DNA from: Valencia hispanica
Lineage: Eukaryota; Chordata; Actinopteri; Cyprinodontiformes; Valenciidae
Direction of reading: 5' to 3'
Length of the DNA stretch: 64,000 bases
Assembly: GCA_963556495.2 (NCBI GenBank)
Contig: OY747700.1
Coordinates: 7,501 to 71,500 of the forward strand
Below the pieces are notes generated by a model that searched no databases, had not been told where the DNA came from, and saw only the letters and a list, made by a program, of their open reading frames with translations. The translations under genes and the position numbers were made by a program. The first letter of the stretch is position 1. The number at the start of each line of letters is the position of its first letter. This document shows, piece after piece, positions 33,204-44,898 of this stretch.

Positions 33204-35790
33204 TAGCACCTGGGCTAGCCCCTGAGCTAGCACCTGAGCTAGCCCCTGAGCTATCCCCTGAGCTAGCACCTGGGCTAGCCCCTGAGCTAGCACCTGAGCT
33301 AGCACCTGAGCTAAAACCTGGCCCAGCTCCTGAGCTAACACCTGGGCTAGCACCTGGGCAAGCCCATGAGCTAGCAGCTGTGCTAATAACTTTGCTAGCC
33401 AATGTGCTAGCACCTGAGCTAACACCTGGCTAATAGATGGTCTAGCTCCTGAGCTAGCACCTGGGCTACCACCTGAGCTATCACCTGGACTAGCAACTGT
33501 GCTAACACCTGAGCTTGAACCTGGGCTTGCACCTGGGCTAGCACCTGAGCTAGCACCTGGGCTAGCCCCTGAGCTAGCACCTGAGCTAGCACCTGTGCTA
33601 CAACCTGGGTTAGCCCCTGAGCTAGCACCTGAGCGAGCACCTGGGCAAGCAACTGTGCTAAAACCTGGGATAGCACCTAAGCTAGCACCTTGTCTAGTAC
33701 CTGTGTTAGCACCTGAGCTAGAACCTGAGCTAATAGATGGGCTAGCACCTGAGCTAACACTTGGGCTAGCACCTGGGCTAGCACCTGAGCTAACACCTTG
33801 GCTAGCCCCTGAGCTGGCACCTGAGCTAGCACCTGGACTAGCAAATGTGCTAAGACCTGAGCTTGAACCTGGGCTTGCACCTGGGCTAGCACCTGAGCTA
33901 GCACCTGAGCTAGCACCTGAGCTAAAACCTAACCTTGCCACTGGGCTAGAACCTGAGCTAGCACCTAGGCTAACACCTGAGCTAACACCTGGGCTAGAAC
34001 GTGGGCTAGCACCTGAGCTAACACCTGGGCTAACACCTGAGCTAACCACTGTGCTAGCACCTGAGCTAACACCTTTGCTGGCCCCTGAGCTAACACCTGG
34101 GCTAGCACCTGAGCTAGCATCTTGGCTAGCAACTGTGCTAGAACCTGAGCTAGCACCTGAGCTAGAGCCTGGCCTAGCCCCTGAGCTAGCACCTGAACTA
34201 GCACCTGGGCTAGCAACTGTGCTAGAACCTGACTTTGTTCCTGGGCTAGCACCTGAATTAGCAACTGAGCTATCACCTGAGCTTGCACCAGGGCTATCCT
34301 CTGGTTATCCCCTGGCCTAGCCCCTGAGCATACACCTGAGCCACCACCTGAGCTAACACCTGGGCTAACACCTGAGCTAACACCTGTGCTAGGCCTTGAG
34401 CTAACACCTGGGCTAGCACCTGATCTAACACCTGGGCTAGCCCCTGAGCTAGCACCTGAGCTAGCACCTGAGCTAAAACCTGGCCCAGCACCTGAGCTAG
34501 CACCTGGGCTAGCACCTGGGCTAGCCCCTGAGCTAGCACCTGAGCTAGCACCTGGACTAGTAACTGTGCTAACACCTGAGCTTGAACCTGGGCTTGCACC
34601 TGGGCTAGCACCTGAACTAACACCTGGGCTACCACCTGGGCTAGCACCTGAGCTAGCACCTGGGCTAGCCCCTGAGCTAGCACCTGAGCTAGCACCTGTG
34701 CTACAACCTGGTATAGCCCCTGAGCTAGCACCTGAGCGAGCACCTGGGCCAGCAACTGTGCTAAAACCTGGGGTAGCACCTGAGCCAGCACCTGGGCTAG
34801 TACCTGTGGTAGCACCTGAGCTAGAACCTGAGCTAATAGATGGGCTAGCACCTGAGCTAACACTTGGGCTAGCACCTGGGCTAGCCCCTGAGCTAACACC
34901 TGGGCTAGCCCCTGAGCTAACACCTGAGCTAGCCCCTGGGCTAGCAACTGTGCTAGAACCTGAGCTTGAACCTGGGCTAACATCTGAATTAGCAACTGAG
35001 CTATCACCTGAGCTAGCACCTGGGCTATCCCGTGAGCTAGCCCCTGAGCATACACCTGAGCCAGCACCTGAGCTAGCACCTGAGCTTGAACCTGGGCTAG
35101 CACCTGAGCTAGCACCTGGGCTAGCAACTGTGCTAGCACCTGAGCCAGCACCTGAGCTAGCACCTGGGCTAGCACCTTAGCTAGAGCCTGGGCTAGGTCC
35201 TGAGCTAGCACCTGAGCTAGCACCTGGGCTAGCAACTGTGCTAGAACCTGAGCTTGTTCTTGGGCTAGCACCTGAATTAGGAACTGAGCTATCACCTGAG
35301 CTAGCACCTGGGCTATCCCGTGAGCTAGCCCCTGAGCATAAACCTGAGCCAGCACCTGAGCTAGCACCTGGGCTAACAACTTTGCTAGCACTTGAGCTAA
35401 CACCTGGGCTAGCAACTGTTCTAGTACTTGAGCTAACACCTGGGCTAACACCTGAGCTAGCCACTGTGCTAGCACTTGAGCTAACACCTGGGCTAACAAC
35501 TGAGCTAGCCACTGTGCTAGCTTCTGAGATAACACCTGGGCTAACACCTGTGCTAACACCTTTGCTGGCCCCTGAGCTAACACCTGAGCTAGCACTTGAG
35601 CTAGCATCTTGGCTAGCAACTGTGCTAAAACCTGGGATACCACCTGAGCTAGCACCTGGGTAGCCTCTGAGCTAAAACCTGAGCTAGCAGCTGAACTAAA
35701 ACCTGGGATAGCACCTGAGCTAGCACCTTTGCTACCCCCTGTGCTAAAACCTGAGCTAGAACCTGGGCTAGCACCTGAGCTAGCAAAACA
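33204..35790. repeat. 12-bp satellite (GCTAGCACCTGR unit)
   Basis: About 2.6 kb of a 12-bp unit GCTAGCACCTGA / GCTAGCACCTGG with variants (GCTAACACC, GCTAGCCCC, GCTAGCAACTGTG). Because 12 is a multiple of three, long frames stay open on both strands (up to 515 codons), giving Leu/Ala/Gln or Ser/Gly/Ala repeats. These are by-products of the repeat. Non-unit variants such as GAACCTGAGCTTGAACC recur at intervals, suggesting higher-order units of a few hundred bp. Confidence 0.93.
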
Positions 35791-38700
35791 TAGGTTAACG
35801 TACGTCGTTTTGACTTGATTATAGGCGCCATAGGTTAGCATCTCGTTTTGAGCTCATTTTCAACATCATAGGTTAGCATGTCATTTTGAGCTCATTTTCA
35901 AAGTAATAGGTTAGTATGTCGTTTTGAGCTCATTTTCAAAGTCATAGGTTAGTGTGTCGATTTTTCTTTATTTTGAACATCATAGGTTAACGCATGTCGT
36001 TTTGACTTGATTATAGACGTCATATGTTAGCATGTCCTTTTGAGCTCAATTTCGACGTCATACGTTAGCATGTCGTTTTGCACTCATTTTCAACGTCATA
36101 GGTTAGCATGTCCTTCCGAGCTCATTTTCAACGTCATAGGTAAGCATGTCGTTTTGCACTCATTTTTGACTTCATAGGTTAGCATTTTGTCTTGAACTCA
36201 CTTTCAACATCATAGGTTAGCATGTTATTTTGAGATCGTTTTCAGTCATAGGTTAGCATGTCGTCTTCAACTCATTTTCAATGTCATAGGTTAGCATGTC
36301 GTTTTGAACTCATTTTTGACGTCATAGGTTAGCATGTCCTTTTGAGCTCATTTTTAACGTCATAGGTTAGCATGTCGTTTTGAACTCATTTTCAACGTCA
36401 TAGGTTAGCATGTCGTTTTGAGATTATTTTCAACGTCATAGTTTAGCATGTCGTTTTGAACTCATTTTTTAACTTCATAGGTTAGCATGTAATTTTGAGC
36501 TCTTTTCGACGTTATAGGTTAGCATGTCCTTTTGAGCTCTTTTTTGACGTTATAGGTTAGCATGTCTGTTTGAGCTCATTTTTAACGTCATAGGTTAGCA
36601 TGTCGTTTTTAACTCTTTGACGTCATAGGTTATTATGTCGATTTGACTTTATTTTGGACATCATAGGTTAACGTATGTCGTTTTGACTTATTATAGACGT
36701 CATAGGTTAGCATGTCATTTTAAGATAATTCTCAACGTCATAGGTTAGCATGTCATTTTGAGATAATTATCAACGTCATAGTTTAGCATGTCGTTTTGAG
36801 CTCATTCTCAACGTCATAGGTTAGCATGTCGTTTTGAACTCATTTTTTAACTTCATAGGTTAGCATGTCGTTTTGAACTCATTTTTTAACTTCATAGGTT
36901 AGCATGTCGTTTTGAGCTCTTTTCAACGTCATAGGTTAGTGTGTATATTTGACTTTATTTTGGAAAACATAGGTTAACGTATGTCGTTTTGACTATATTT
37001 TAGACGTCATAGGTTATAATTTCATTTTGAGCTCATTTTTGACGTCATAGGTTAGCATGTCGTTTTGAACTAATTTTCAACGTCAAAGGTTAACATGTCG
37101 TTTTGAACTCATTTTTTAACTTCATAGGTTAGCATGTCATTTTGAGCTCTTTTCGACGTCATAGGTTAGTATGTCGATTTGACTTTATTTTGGAAAACAT
37201 AGGTTAACGTATGTTGTTTTGACTACATTTTAGACGTCATAGGTTATAATGTTGTTTTGAGCTCATTTTTAACGTCATAGGTTAGCATGTCCTTTTGAGC
37301 TCATTTTCGACGTCATAGGTTATAATTTCGTTTTGAGCTCATTTTCGACATCATAGGTTAGCATGTCATTTCGAACTCATTTTCAACGTCATAGGTTAGC
37401 ATGTCATTTTGAGGTAATTTTCAACGTCATAGTTTAGCATGTCGTTTTGAGCTCATTCTCAACGTCATAGGTTAGCATGTCGTTTTGAACTCATTTTTTA
37501 ACTTGATAGGTTAGAATGTCATTTTGAGCTCTTTTCGACGTCATAGGTTAGTATGTGGATTTGACTTTATTTTGGAAAACATAGGGCAACTTATGTCGTT
37601 TTGACTATATTATCGACGTCATAGGTTAGCATGTCGTTTTGAGATCATTTTCAAAATCATAGTTTAGCATGTCCTTTTGAGCTCATTTTTGACGCCATAG
37701 GTTAGCATGTCGTTTTGAGATAATTTTCAACGTCATAGTTTAGCATGTTGTTTTGAGCTCATTCTCAACGTCATAGGATAGTATGTCGATTTGACTTTAT
37801 TTTGGAAAACATAGGTTAACGTATGTCGTTTTGACAATATTATAGACGTCATAGGTTAAAATGTTGTTTTGAGCTCATTTTTGACGTCATAGGTTAGCAT
37901 GTCATTTTAAGATCATTTTTGACGTCATAGGTTAGCATGTCGTTTTGAACTCATTTTTTAACTTCATAGGTTAGCATGTCATTTTGAGCTCTTTTCGACG
38001 TCATACGTATGTCGATTTGACTTCATTTTGGAAAACATAGGTTAACGTATGTCGTTTTGACTACATTATAGACTTCATAGGTTATAATGTCGTTTTAATC
38101 TAATTTTCAAAGTCATAGGTTAGCATGTCGTTTTGATCTCATTTTCGACGTCATAGGTTATTATGTCGTTTTGAGCTCATTTTTAATGTCCATAGGTTAG
38201 CATGTCCTTTTGAGCTCTTTTTTGACGTTATAGGTTAGCATGTCTGTTTGAGCTCATTTTTAACGTCATAGGTTAGCATGTCGTTTTTAACTCTTTGACG
38301 TCATAGGTTAGTATGTCGATTTGACTTTATTTTGGACATCATAGGTTAACGTATGTCGTTTTGACTTGATTATAGACGTCATAGGTTAGCATGTCCTTTT
38401 GATCTAATTTTCAACGTCATAGGTTAGCATGTTGTTTTGAGATCATTTTCAACGTCATAGTTTAGCATGTCGTTTTGAGCTCATTTTCGACATCATAGGT
38501 TAGCATGTCATTTCGAACTCATTTTCAACGTCATAGGTTAGCATGTCATTTTGAGGTAATTTTCAACGTCATAGTTTAGCATGTCGTTTTGAGATCATTT
38601 TCAACTTCATAGGTTAGCATGTCGTTTTGAACTCATTTTTTTACTTCATAGGTTAGCATGTCGTTTTGAACTCATTTTTTAACTTCATAGGTTAGCATGT

Positions 38701-39719
38701 CGTTTTTAACTCTTTGACGTCATAGGTAAGTATGTCGATTTAACTTTATTTTGGACATCATAGGTTAACGTATGTCGTTTTGACATGATTATAGACGTCA
38801 TAGGTTAGCATGTCCTTTTGATCTCATTTTCGACGTCATAGGTTTGCATGTCCTTTTGAGATCATTTTCAATGTCATAGGTTAGCATGTCCTTTTGAGCT
38901 CTTTTTTGACGTCATAGGTTAGCATGTCCTTTTGATCTGATTTTCAATGTCATACGTTAGCATGTCGTTTTGAGCTCATTTTTAACGTCATAGGTTAGCA
39001 TGTCCTTTTGAGCTCTTTTTTGACGTCATAGGTTAGCATGTCCTTTTAAGATCATTTTTGACGTCATAGGTTAGCATGTCCTTGTGAGCTCATTTTCGAT
39101 TTCATACATTAGCATGTTTTTTGCACTCATTTTAAACGTCATAGGTTAGTATGTCGATTTGACTTTATTTTGGAAATCATAGGTTAACGTATGTCGTTTT
39201 GACTATATTATAGACGTCATAGGTTAGCATGTCGTTTTGAACTCATTTTCAAGGTCATAGGTTAGCATGTCGAATTGAGCTCATTTTTGACGTCATAGGT
39301 TAGCATGTCGTTTTGATCTCATTTTCGACGTCATAGGTTAGCATGTCGTTTTGAACTAATTTTTAACGTCATAGGTTAGCATGTCCTTTTGAGCTCTTTT
39401 TTTGACGTCATAGGTTAGTATGTCGATTTGACTTTATTTTGGAGATCATAGGTTAACGTATGTCGTTTTGACTTGATTATAGACGTCATAGGTTAGCATG
39501 TCGTTTTGAGCTCATTTTCGACGTCATAGGTTAGCATGTCGTTTTGAACTAATTTTTAACGTCATAGGTTAGCATGTCCTTTTGAGCTCTTTTTTTGACG
39601 TCATAGGTTAGTATGTCGATTTGACTTCATTTTGGAAAACATAGGTTAACGTATGTCGTTTTGACTATATTATAGACGTCATAGGTTAGCATGTCCTTTT
39701 GAGCTCATTTTCGACGTCA
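35791..39719. repeat. ~38-bp satellite (CATAGGTTAGCATGTCGTTTTGAG... unit)
   Basis: About 3.9 kb, around 100 copies of a roughly 38-bp unit built as CATAGGTTAGCATGTCGTTT, then TGAGCTCATTTTCAACGT. A distinct variant pair (GTATGTCGATTTGACTTTAT followed by AACGTATGTCGTTTTGAC) recurs every ~200-420 bp, for example near 36634, 36938, 37170, 37552, 37785, 38006, 38320, 38728, 39149, 39417 and 39617. That marks a higher-order structure. No coding capacity. Confidence 0.93.
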
Positions 39720-39722
39720 TAC

Positions 39723-40560
39723 ACAGCAAATTCTGGCCTTTTTAATAAACTCCCTTGGAGTTAAAATCAACTCAATTTAATTGTACATGCGTGACCACCA
39801 AATTAACTAACAGGCAGAGTTAAAACAACTCTACATATGTAGTTGAATATTTACCCTCTTTTCAGAGTTAAATTTTAACACTTCCTGGTGTTAAAATAAT
39901 AATCCTATATCGGAGTAGAATTAACAATTGAATAGAATTGATTTTAAAATGAACCCTTTACCAGTGTTAAGAACCAACTATTAAAGTATAGTTAATTTAG
40001 CACTTTTAGTTGTAAACATATCCTTAATACTGTACATTATATTGTTTTTTTTAAACTGACTACAGTCAACATCATGCTTTTAACATTTTCATTTTATTTT
40101 AACAAACCTTACATGAGGTTTAAAAAAAGTCATGCTTGGTTACACTTTGAATACTGTGCTGTCTAAAAACTGTCAAATCTGACACCAAAACAGCAAAAAT
40201 TCAAGTCAACAGCACTATTAAAACAGTTGCATCCCTGTAGTACAGAATTGCAAAACATGTTTTACAGAAGTAGAACATACAGGAGGAATCCCAAGAGGAA
40301 CTCATAGAAACCAAATCAGATAATACAATTTTCTGATAACATAAAATTGTGAATCACACCCATTTGACATTTGAGCATCAAAAGGTTTGAAAGGTCTTAA
40401 GTTTTCCCTTTCTATAAACAGTAGCATCCTTGGAACATTTTCACTCACTTGAAAAGCATGTAAATGATCATGGAAATAGGTTTTTTTGATAAATCAAAAC
40501 AAAAAACAGTTTGACATTGTGCAAAACAATTGAAGTTATTTTACTGAAAAGTGGCATGTT
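39723..40560. other. Subterminal region of the CACTA-like element, no gene
   Basis: AT-rich sequence between the left inverted repeat and the transposase stop. It contains many AGTTAAA/TTTAACTC motifs, which may be transposase-binding subterminal repeats. No ORF of note. Confidence 0.5.
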
Positions 40561-40564
40561 TTCA

Positions 40565-41875
40565 TCAGTACCTGTTCAAACAGAGTCCAACACGATATTC
40601 AACACCACAACATTTCCCCCACTTTGTAACACTGACAGTGGCTTGTGAATCAACATGAAAAAATGCTAGTACATCTTCTGAAAATTCCAGTGTTTCAAGT
40701 GAACACATCTTGATTGGACCAGACTCTACTGGATTCAACGACAAGCACTCCCAATGATATGCAACTGCTAACAGGTGTTTGTTTGCAAGTGATACAGTCA
40801 AATTCTTAAAGTTCTTCACACAATCATTGAAAAACTTATGTTTTGCTTCAAATCTCATAGCCCAAATGTAAATGAGTGGTCCAATCATTCTGATGCATCT
40901 CGGATAGTGGACCATGAAATGATGTTTTGAAAGAACGTTTTTTGATGGGTAAAGATCTTTGAAGAGTCGATGATGTTCGATATTAAGGTGCTTTACATAC
41001 ACTGTCATCCCCTCAGTGATTGAGTATGAGAATACAATATTTATAATGTTTAACAATAAGAGCAATAAATGCCAGTGCAGATCATCCTCTGGTACCAGGT
41101 CACCAAATATCAAGGGTATGTTTGTGACTAAACACAATGTTTGCGATGCATTTAACCCTATCCCATGACCTCCACAGTCAAGGTTAATATTTGTTGGCTT
41201 GTTTATATTTTCTAAATAGCCATAATTAAAAGCATATATCCGGTTCAACAAGCTGTCTTTGGAAATGAAATGTTCAATCAAATTTTCAAAAAGTAATCTT
41301 ATCCCATATTGACCAACTCCTTCCAATATGTCATGCATTATATCCACAGCATAGTTTTCTGCTGTCCTGAAATATTTCAAGGTATTAAGTGTGCTTTTCC
41401 TCCTAATGCCAAATGAAGAGGTAAGTGTTGGTTCATCAACCAAAATGGCATAATGCTGATTGTTTAGAGCTGGTGATCTTAAAGTCAACCTTGGGTCATC
41501 CTCTGAAAAAACTGACTGAGCTGTGACTTTATCAATTAAGCAAAATCGAGAGAAATGATGTGCACTAAAAGACTCCAGGTCCCCAAGAATGCAATGCATA
41601 CCTAAATTATCACCAGTAATTTGAGCAAGTGTACCACATACAGGTTGTTCAGAAAATGGAACAGCAATTCCAACAGTTTCAATAATTTTCAAATCACTAA
41701 TTAAGGGTTTCAGTATTTCATCAATCCCATATTTTTTAACATCTTGCGCATGAAACAAAGATACCAAGTGGATGTTCATGAGGGTAGAATTCACCTTTGG
41801 GGGAAGGTTTCTGAGGATAAAGTAAAAGCCCCCAACTTTATGTATACCTTTTTTGACCCAAGGAGATTTGCACAT
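40565..41875 (-). pseudogene. CACTA-like transposase, catalytic C-terminal part (436 codons open)
   Basis: The longest intact stretch of the element's transposase. Motifs: GIHKVGGFYFILRNLPPK near the start, DIMHDILEGVGQYGIRLLF near 180-200, and HYPRCIR...GPLIYIWAMRFEAKHKFF near 340-370, the Arg-Phe-Glu-x-Lys-His block seen in CACTA-type and related transposases of fish genomes. The frame is interrupted from its upstream part (41890-42177) by an in-frame TAA and a frameshift near 41880-41890. It is therefore a decayed gene. Confidence 0.75.
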
Positions 41876-41889
41876 TCAAATTCATCATT

Positions 41890-42165
41890 TTACAATTGAA
41901 TTTGGGGATTAAACGTTTTAGCGGAATTTAAAGGATGACTTTTAAAGTAGCTTCCATCACAGAAGTCTTCATTAATATCAGAAAAAGACGGCCTAGATTT
42001 CTGTATCATCTCACAAATACTTTCATTTCTAAAAATAAACTGGCGTGTTTTCAAAATAGGAATATATGTGAATTTATCATTAACAGGAACTTGTTCATAA
42101 GTTCCAGTTTTATTTCGTCTTGTATCACATCGAACTCCAAGGCGCAATTCAACTGGTTCTACTAC
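41890..42165 (-). pseudogene. CACTA-like transposase, middle part, cut by a hAT MITE
   Basis: Codes for the segment between the zinc-finger part and the catalytic part (FTYIPILKTRQFIFRNESI, SFSDINEDFCDGSYFKSHPL). It ends with a TAA just before the catalytic part. Upstream it is broken at 42166 by a hAT MITE. On the far side of the MITE (about 43101-43160) the same frame resumes, which shows the MITE entered a formerly continuous coding sequence. Confidence 0.7.
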
Positions 42166-42869
42166 CAAAGGTGTCAAGTAACGAAGTACAAATACTTTGT
42201 TACCTTACTTAAGTAGAAATTTTGGGTATCTATACTTTACTGAAGTAATTATCTATGGGCCTACTTTTTACTTCTACTCCTTACATTTTCACGCAATTAT
42301 CTGTACTTTTTTACAACGGTGACGGAAAAATCCGAATGCCACTTGTCATTTTGACAGATTATAATTCACACCCCTGACCATTGGTGCAGACGCGCGGATA
42401 TTTTTAGGTTTGAGTTGAAGCGCGGAATACAAGTAACTGAATCAATAAATTAATAAGAAGAAGATTTCCATGAAGCCATCTGAGCATCATCTCAGACCGG
42501 AGGCTTTGGAACGTGACTGTTACCGGTGCGGCTGGTTAAAGACGCGCTTCAAAGAGCCCGGTGTTGTGCCAAACACCCGAGCGAAAGAGCGCATGCTCCG
42601 ACATTTTCTGCTGCTGAAGCGACATGAAGCTGGGTTCAGAGAGTCTTTCCGACTTCTGATCACTTGAATCAGAGAAATGTTCCCTGATTTTAAAACTTTG
42701 GCTGAAGTGGAGCTTTTAGTTCCAGTCTCCAGTGCATCAGCGCGGATTCAGCCTCTAGAACAGTGGTTCTCAACATGAGGTTCGTGAGCCACAAGGGGGT
42801 CATTGCAGGGGTCTGCACAATCTTGTCTGTGCCGAGGTTGTAAGACTTTTGGTCATACTATTCTTAATT

Positions 42870-42901
<32 letters not shown>

Positions 42902-43093
42902 AGCTTTATTCTTTAATGTCATTTTTCGAAATACATTAATTTTACTTTTATACTTTCAGTAGTTTTGAATCAAGTACTTTTTTACTTGAGTAAAAAAATT
43001 GACTTGATACTTCAACTTCTACAGAAGTCTTTTTAAACCCTAGTATCTATACTTCTACTTTGGTATTGAATGTGAATACTTTTGACACCTCTG
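42166..43093. mobile_element. hAT-type MITE with 8-bp target-site duplication
   Basis: 928 bp bounded by TCTACTAC on both sides (42158-42165 and 43094-43101). Terminal inverted repeats are CAAAGGTGTCAA at the left and TTGACACCTCTG at the right (CARAGGTGTCAA). It contains typical 'ACTTAAGTAGAAGTA'-type arms and no transposase. A (TA)n patch lies at about 42871-42901. The 8-bp duplication and CAGAGG-like ends identify the hAT superfamily. Confidence 0.88.
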
Positions 43094-43101
43094 TCTACTA
43101 C

Positions 43102-43682
43102 ACCCCATTTATCCCTGAAATATTTCTTCCATTTGGTATTAGAGTTTAACTGACTGAAAGGATTGTCATTTTTTTAAATAAGTCTTCAATGGCCGGTCTG
43201 GATGGATTAATACATGGAAGTAAGTTCAATACCTGGTCCTTAAAATTAGACTGTAGATCTTCAACAAATTTGTCTAAATTTTCAATTGTGGAGAAAACTA
43301 CTGTATTTGGTACACCACTCCCCAAAAGCTTGGCAATAATTGAAGCACACATATCTTTACTATGAGTAGACACTGAAGGTCCAGCGTCACCATTTCGGCT
43401 TTGAGATGAAGTAGATGGCATTTCATCGTCTAATGACTGAGAATTGTCATCTTCAATGTCACAGTTGGAAGGGTCAATCCAAGAATGTATTTTAATTAAA
43501 TGTCCCCTAAATCCAGAATAACTAGAGAACTGTAAGCAACAACCTGCCTGACCACATTTCAATTTTAGACTTTTCCCAGGGTACATCCCATGAATTAGTT
43601 TGATGTGCCTGAATAGATGGACAACTGCACCAAAGGATGAAGCACACAGAGAGCAACTTATCATTGTAGCTGAGTTAGCCAA
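43102..43682 (-). pseudogene. CACTA-like transposase, N-terminal C2H2 zinc-finger part
   Basis: The open frame runs from 43682 to a stop at 43146 (178 aa). It has two C2H2-like fingers (Cys-x2-Cys with His/His at about residues 10-31, then Cys...Cys with His/His at about 43-66), followed by an acidic Ser-rich linker. The stop at 43146 lies just after a run of seven A's on the coding strand. Shifting frame at that run continues into NPFSQLNSNTKWKK and on towards the middle part, so a one-base indel there, plus the MITE, separates this segment from the rest. Confidence 0.7.
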
Positions 43683-44839
43683 CTAAAGCTTGTTCAACAG
43701 CTTTGCTCTCAGCTCTTTGACTTTTGACGTTTCTTCAGTTGTACCTATGTCAATATTGTACACAGTTGTCTGCAAAAATGTGTACAGGCTCGACAGAGCA
43801 TCGTCATACTTCACACTGAAAACAAAATGAGACTTGAACAGTTCATCAAAAGCGCCTTAGGATGTACATGACTGACATGGCAGGAGCTTCTTGTCCAAGA
43901 CGACGTAGAACGTGAAAACCTGTGGCCTTTAAAGTCCCAATGGCAAGAAGATATGGCTGACAGGTTTCTGCAGTGGTCAAGAGATGATCCTCAAGTCTTT
44001 GGCATGACTGAAACACACAAAAAAATGTCTTAGTACACAATTAGTTTTTACAACTACAAAGAATCTTTTGGAACAGGATTGTATTGTTCTGGCAAACCTT
44101 GTGAAATTTCACCAGATGATCTGTTGCCTCTCCAACACTGATCTTCTTGGGCCGCTTCCTACCAGCAGGTTGGGGAGTGAGAAGATGCAGCGAGACAAGA
44201 ATGGAAGCCATGTCGCTGTCCCACCCTGTAAACAACAATGAACAAAACCAATCATTTCAAAGCAAGATGTCTTTTTGATTTCTTTCTTTCAAACAACTAA
44301 ATCAAATTGTAAGCAAACACCATGGCAAAACAACAAACAAGATCAAAAGGATTGCATCAAAGGAGAAAGAAGAAAAGAAAAAAAAGACCATTTAAAGCAA
44401 TCTAGCTGTTTGGAAAAGAAAGGAGTAGGAAGAAGTACAAAACTGACTCCTACCCCTTTTTGTCTACAACATCTGAGTAAGATTATTCTTTGCACATGAA
44501 TAAGTAAAGATTCATGGTGGATAAATAAATTGAAGACATCTTGTAATAAATTGGATTAAAGCTGTGTATTATTTCTTTCTTCTCTTGCTTTTTTTTGGAA
44601 ATGCAGACAGACACAGTCAGCTGTAAGGATTTGAAAAGGAAAATTTCTCTATGGAATTAATTAAAAAAATCTGTAATGTGAGTTAAGGGTCCTGGCCTCC
44701 TGGATGACTTTGTCTTTGAAACTGATGTTCCACTTTTCAAGGAATCTCAAAGCGACATCAGCACCAAACATCAGTGAGAAGTCTTGAAAAATCTAATCAA
44801 AAAGGAAAGCACAACCACATTAAACACAGTTTCTTTAAC

Positions 44840-44840
<1 letters not shown>

Positions 44841-44893
<53 letters not shown>
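44841..44893. repeat. (AAT)n microsatellite at the 3' end of a LINE insertion
   Basis: About 17 AAT units just outside the 3' end of the minus-strand LINE. L2-type LINEs often end in short simple repeats. Confidence 0.9.
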
Positions 44894-44894
<1 letters not shown>

Positions 44895-44898
44895 GAAA

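Noticed and set aside
33189..35841. Long Leu-Ala-Gln and Ser-Gly-Ala repeat proteins
   Set aside because: A 12-bp satellite stays open in several frames on both strands. Both strands give equally long frames, which real genes do not.
42470..42667. 65-codon ORF inside the hAT MITE
   Set aside because: The MITE is otherwise non-coding, and the peptide resembles nothing I recognise.
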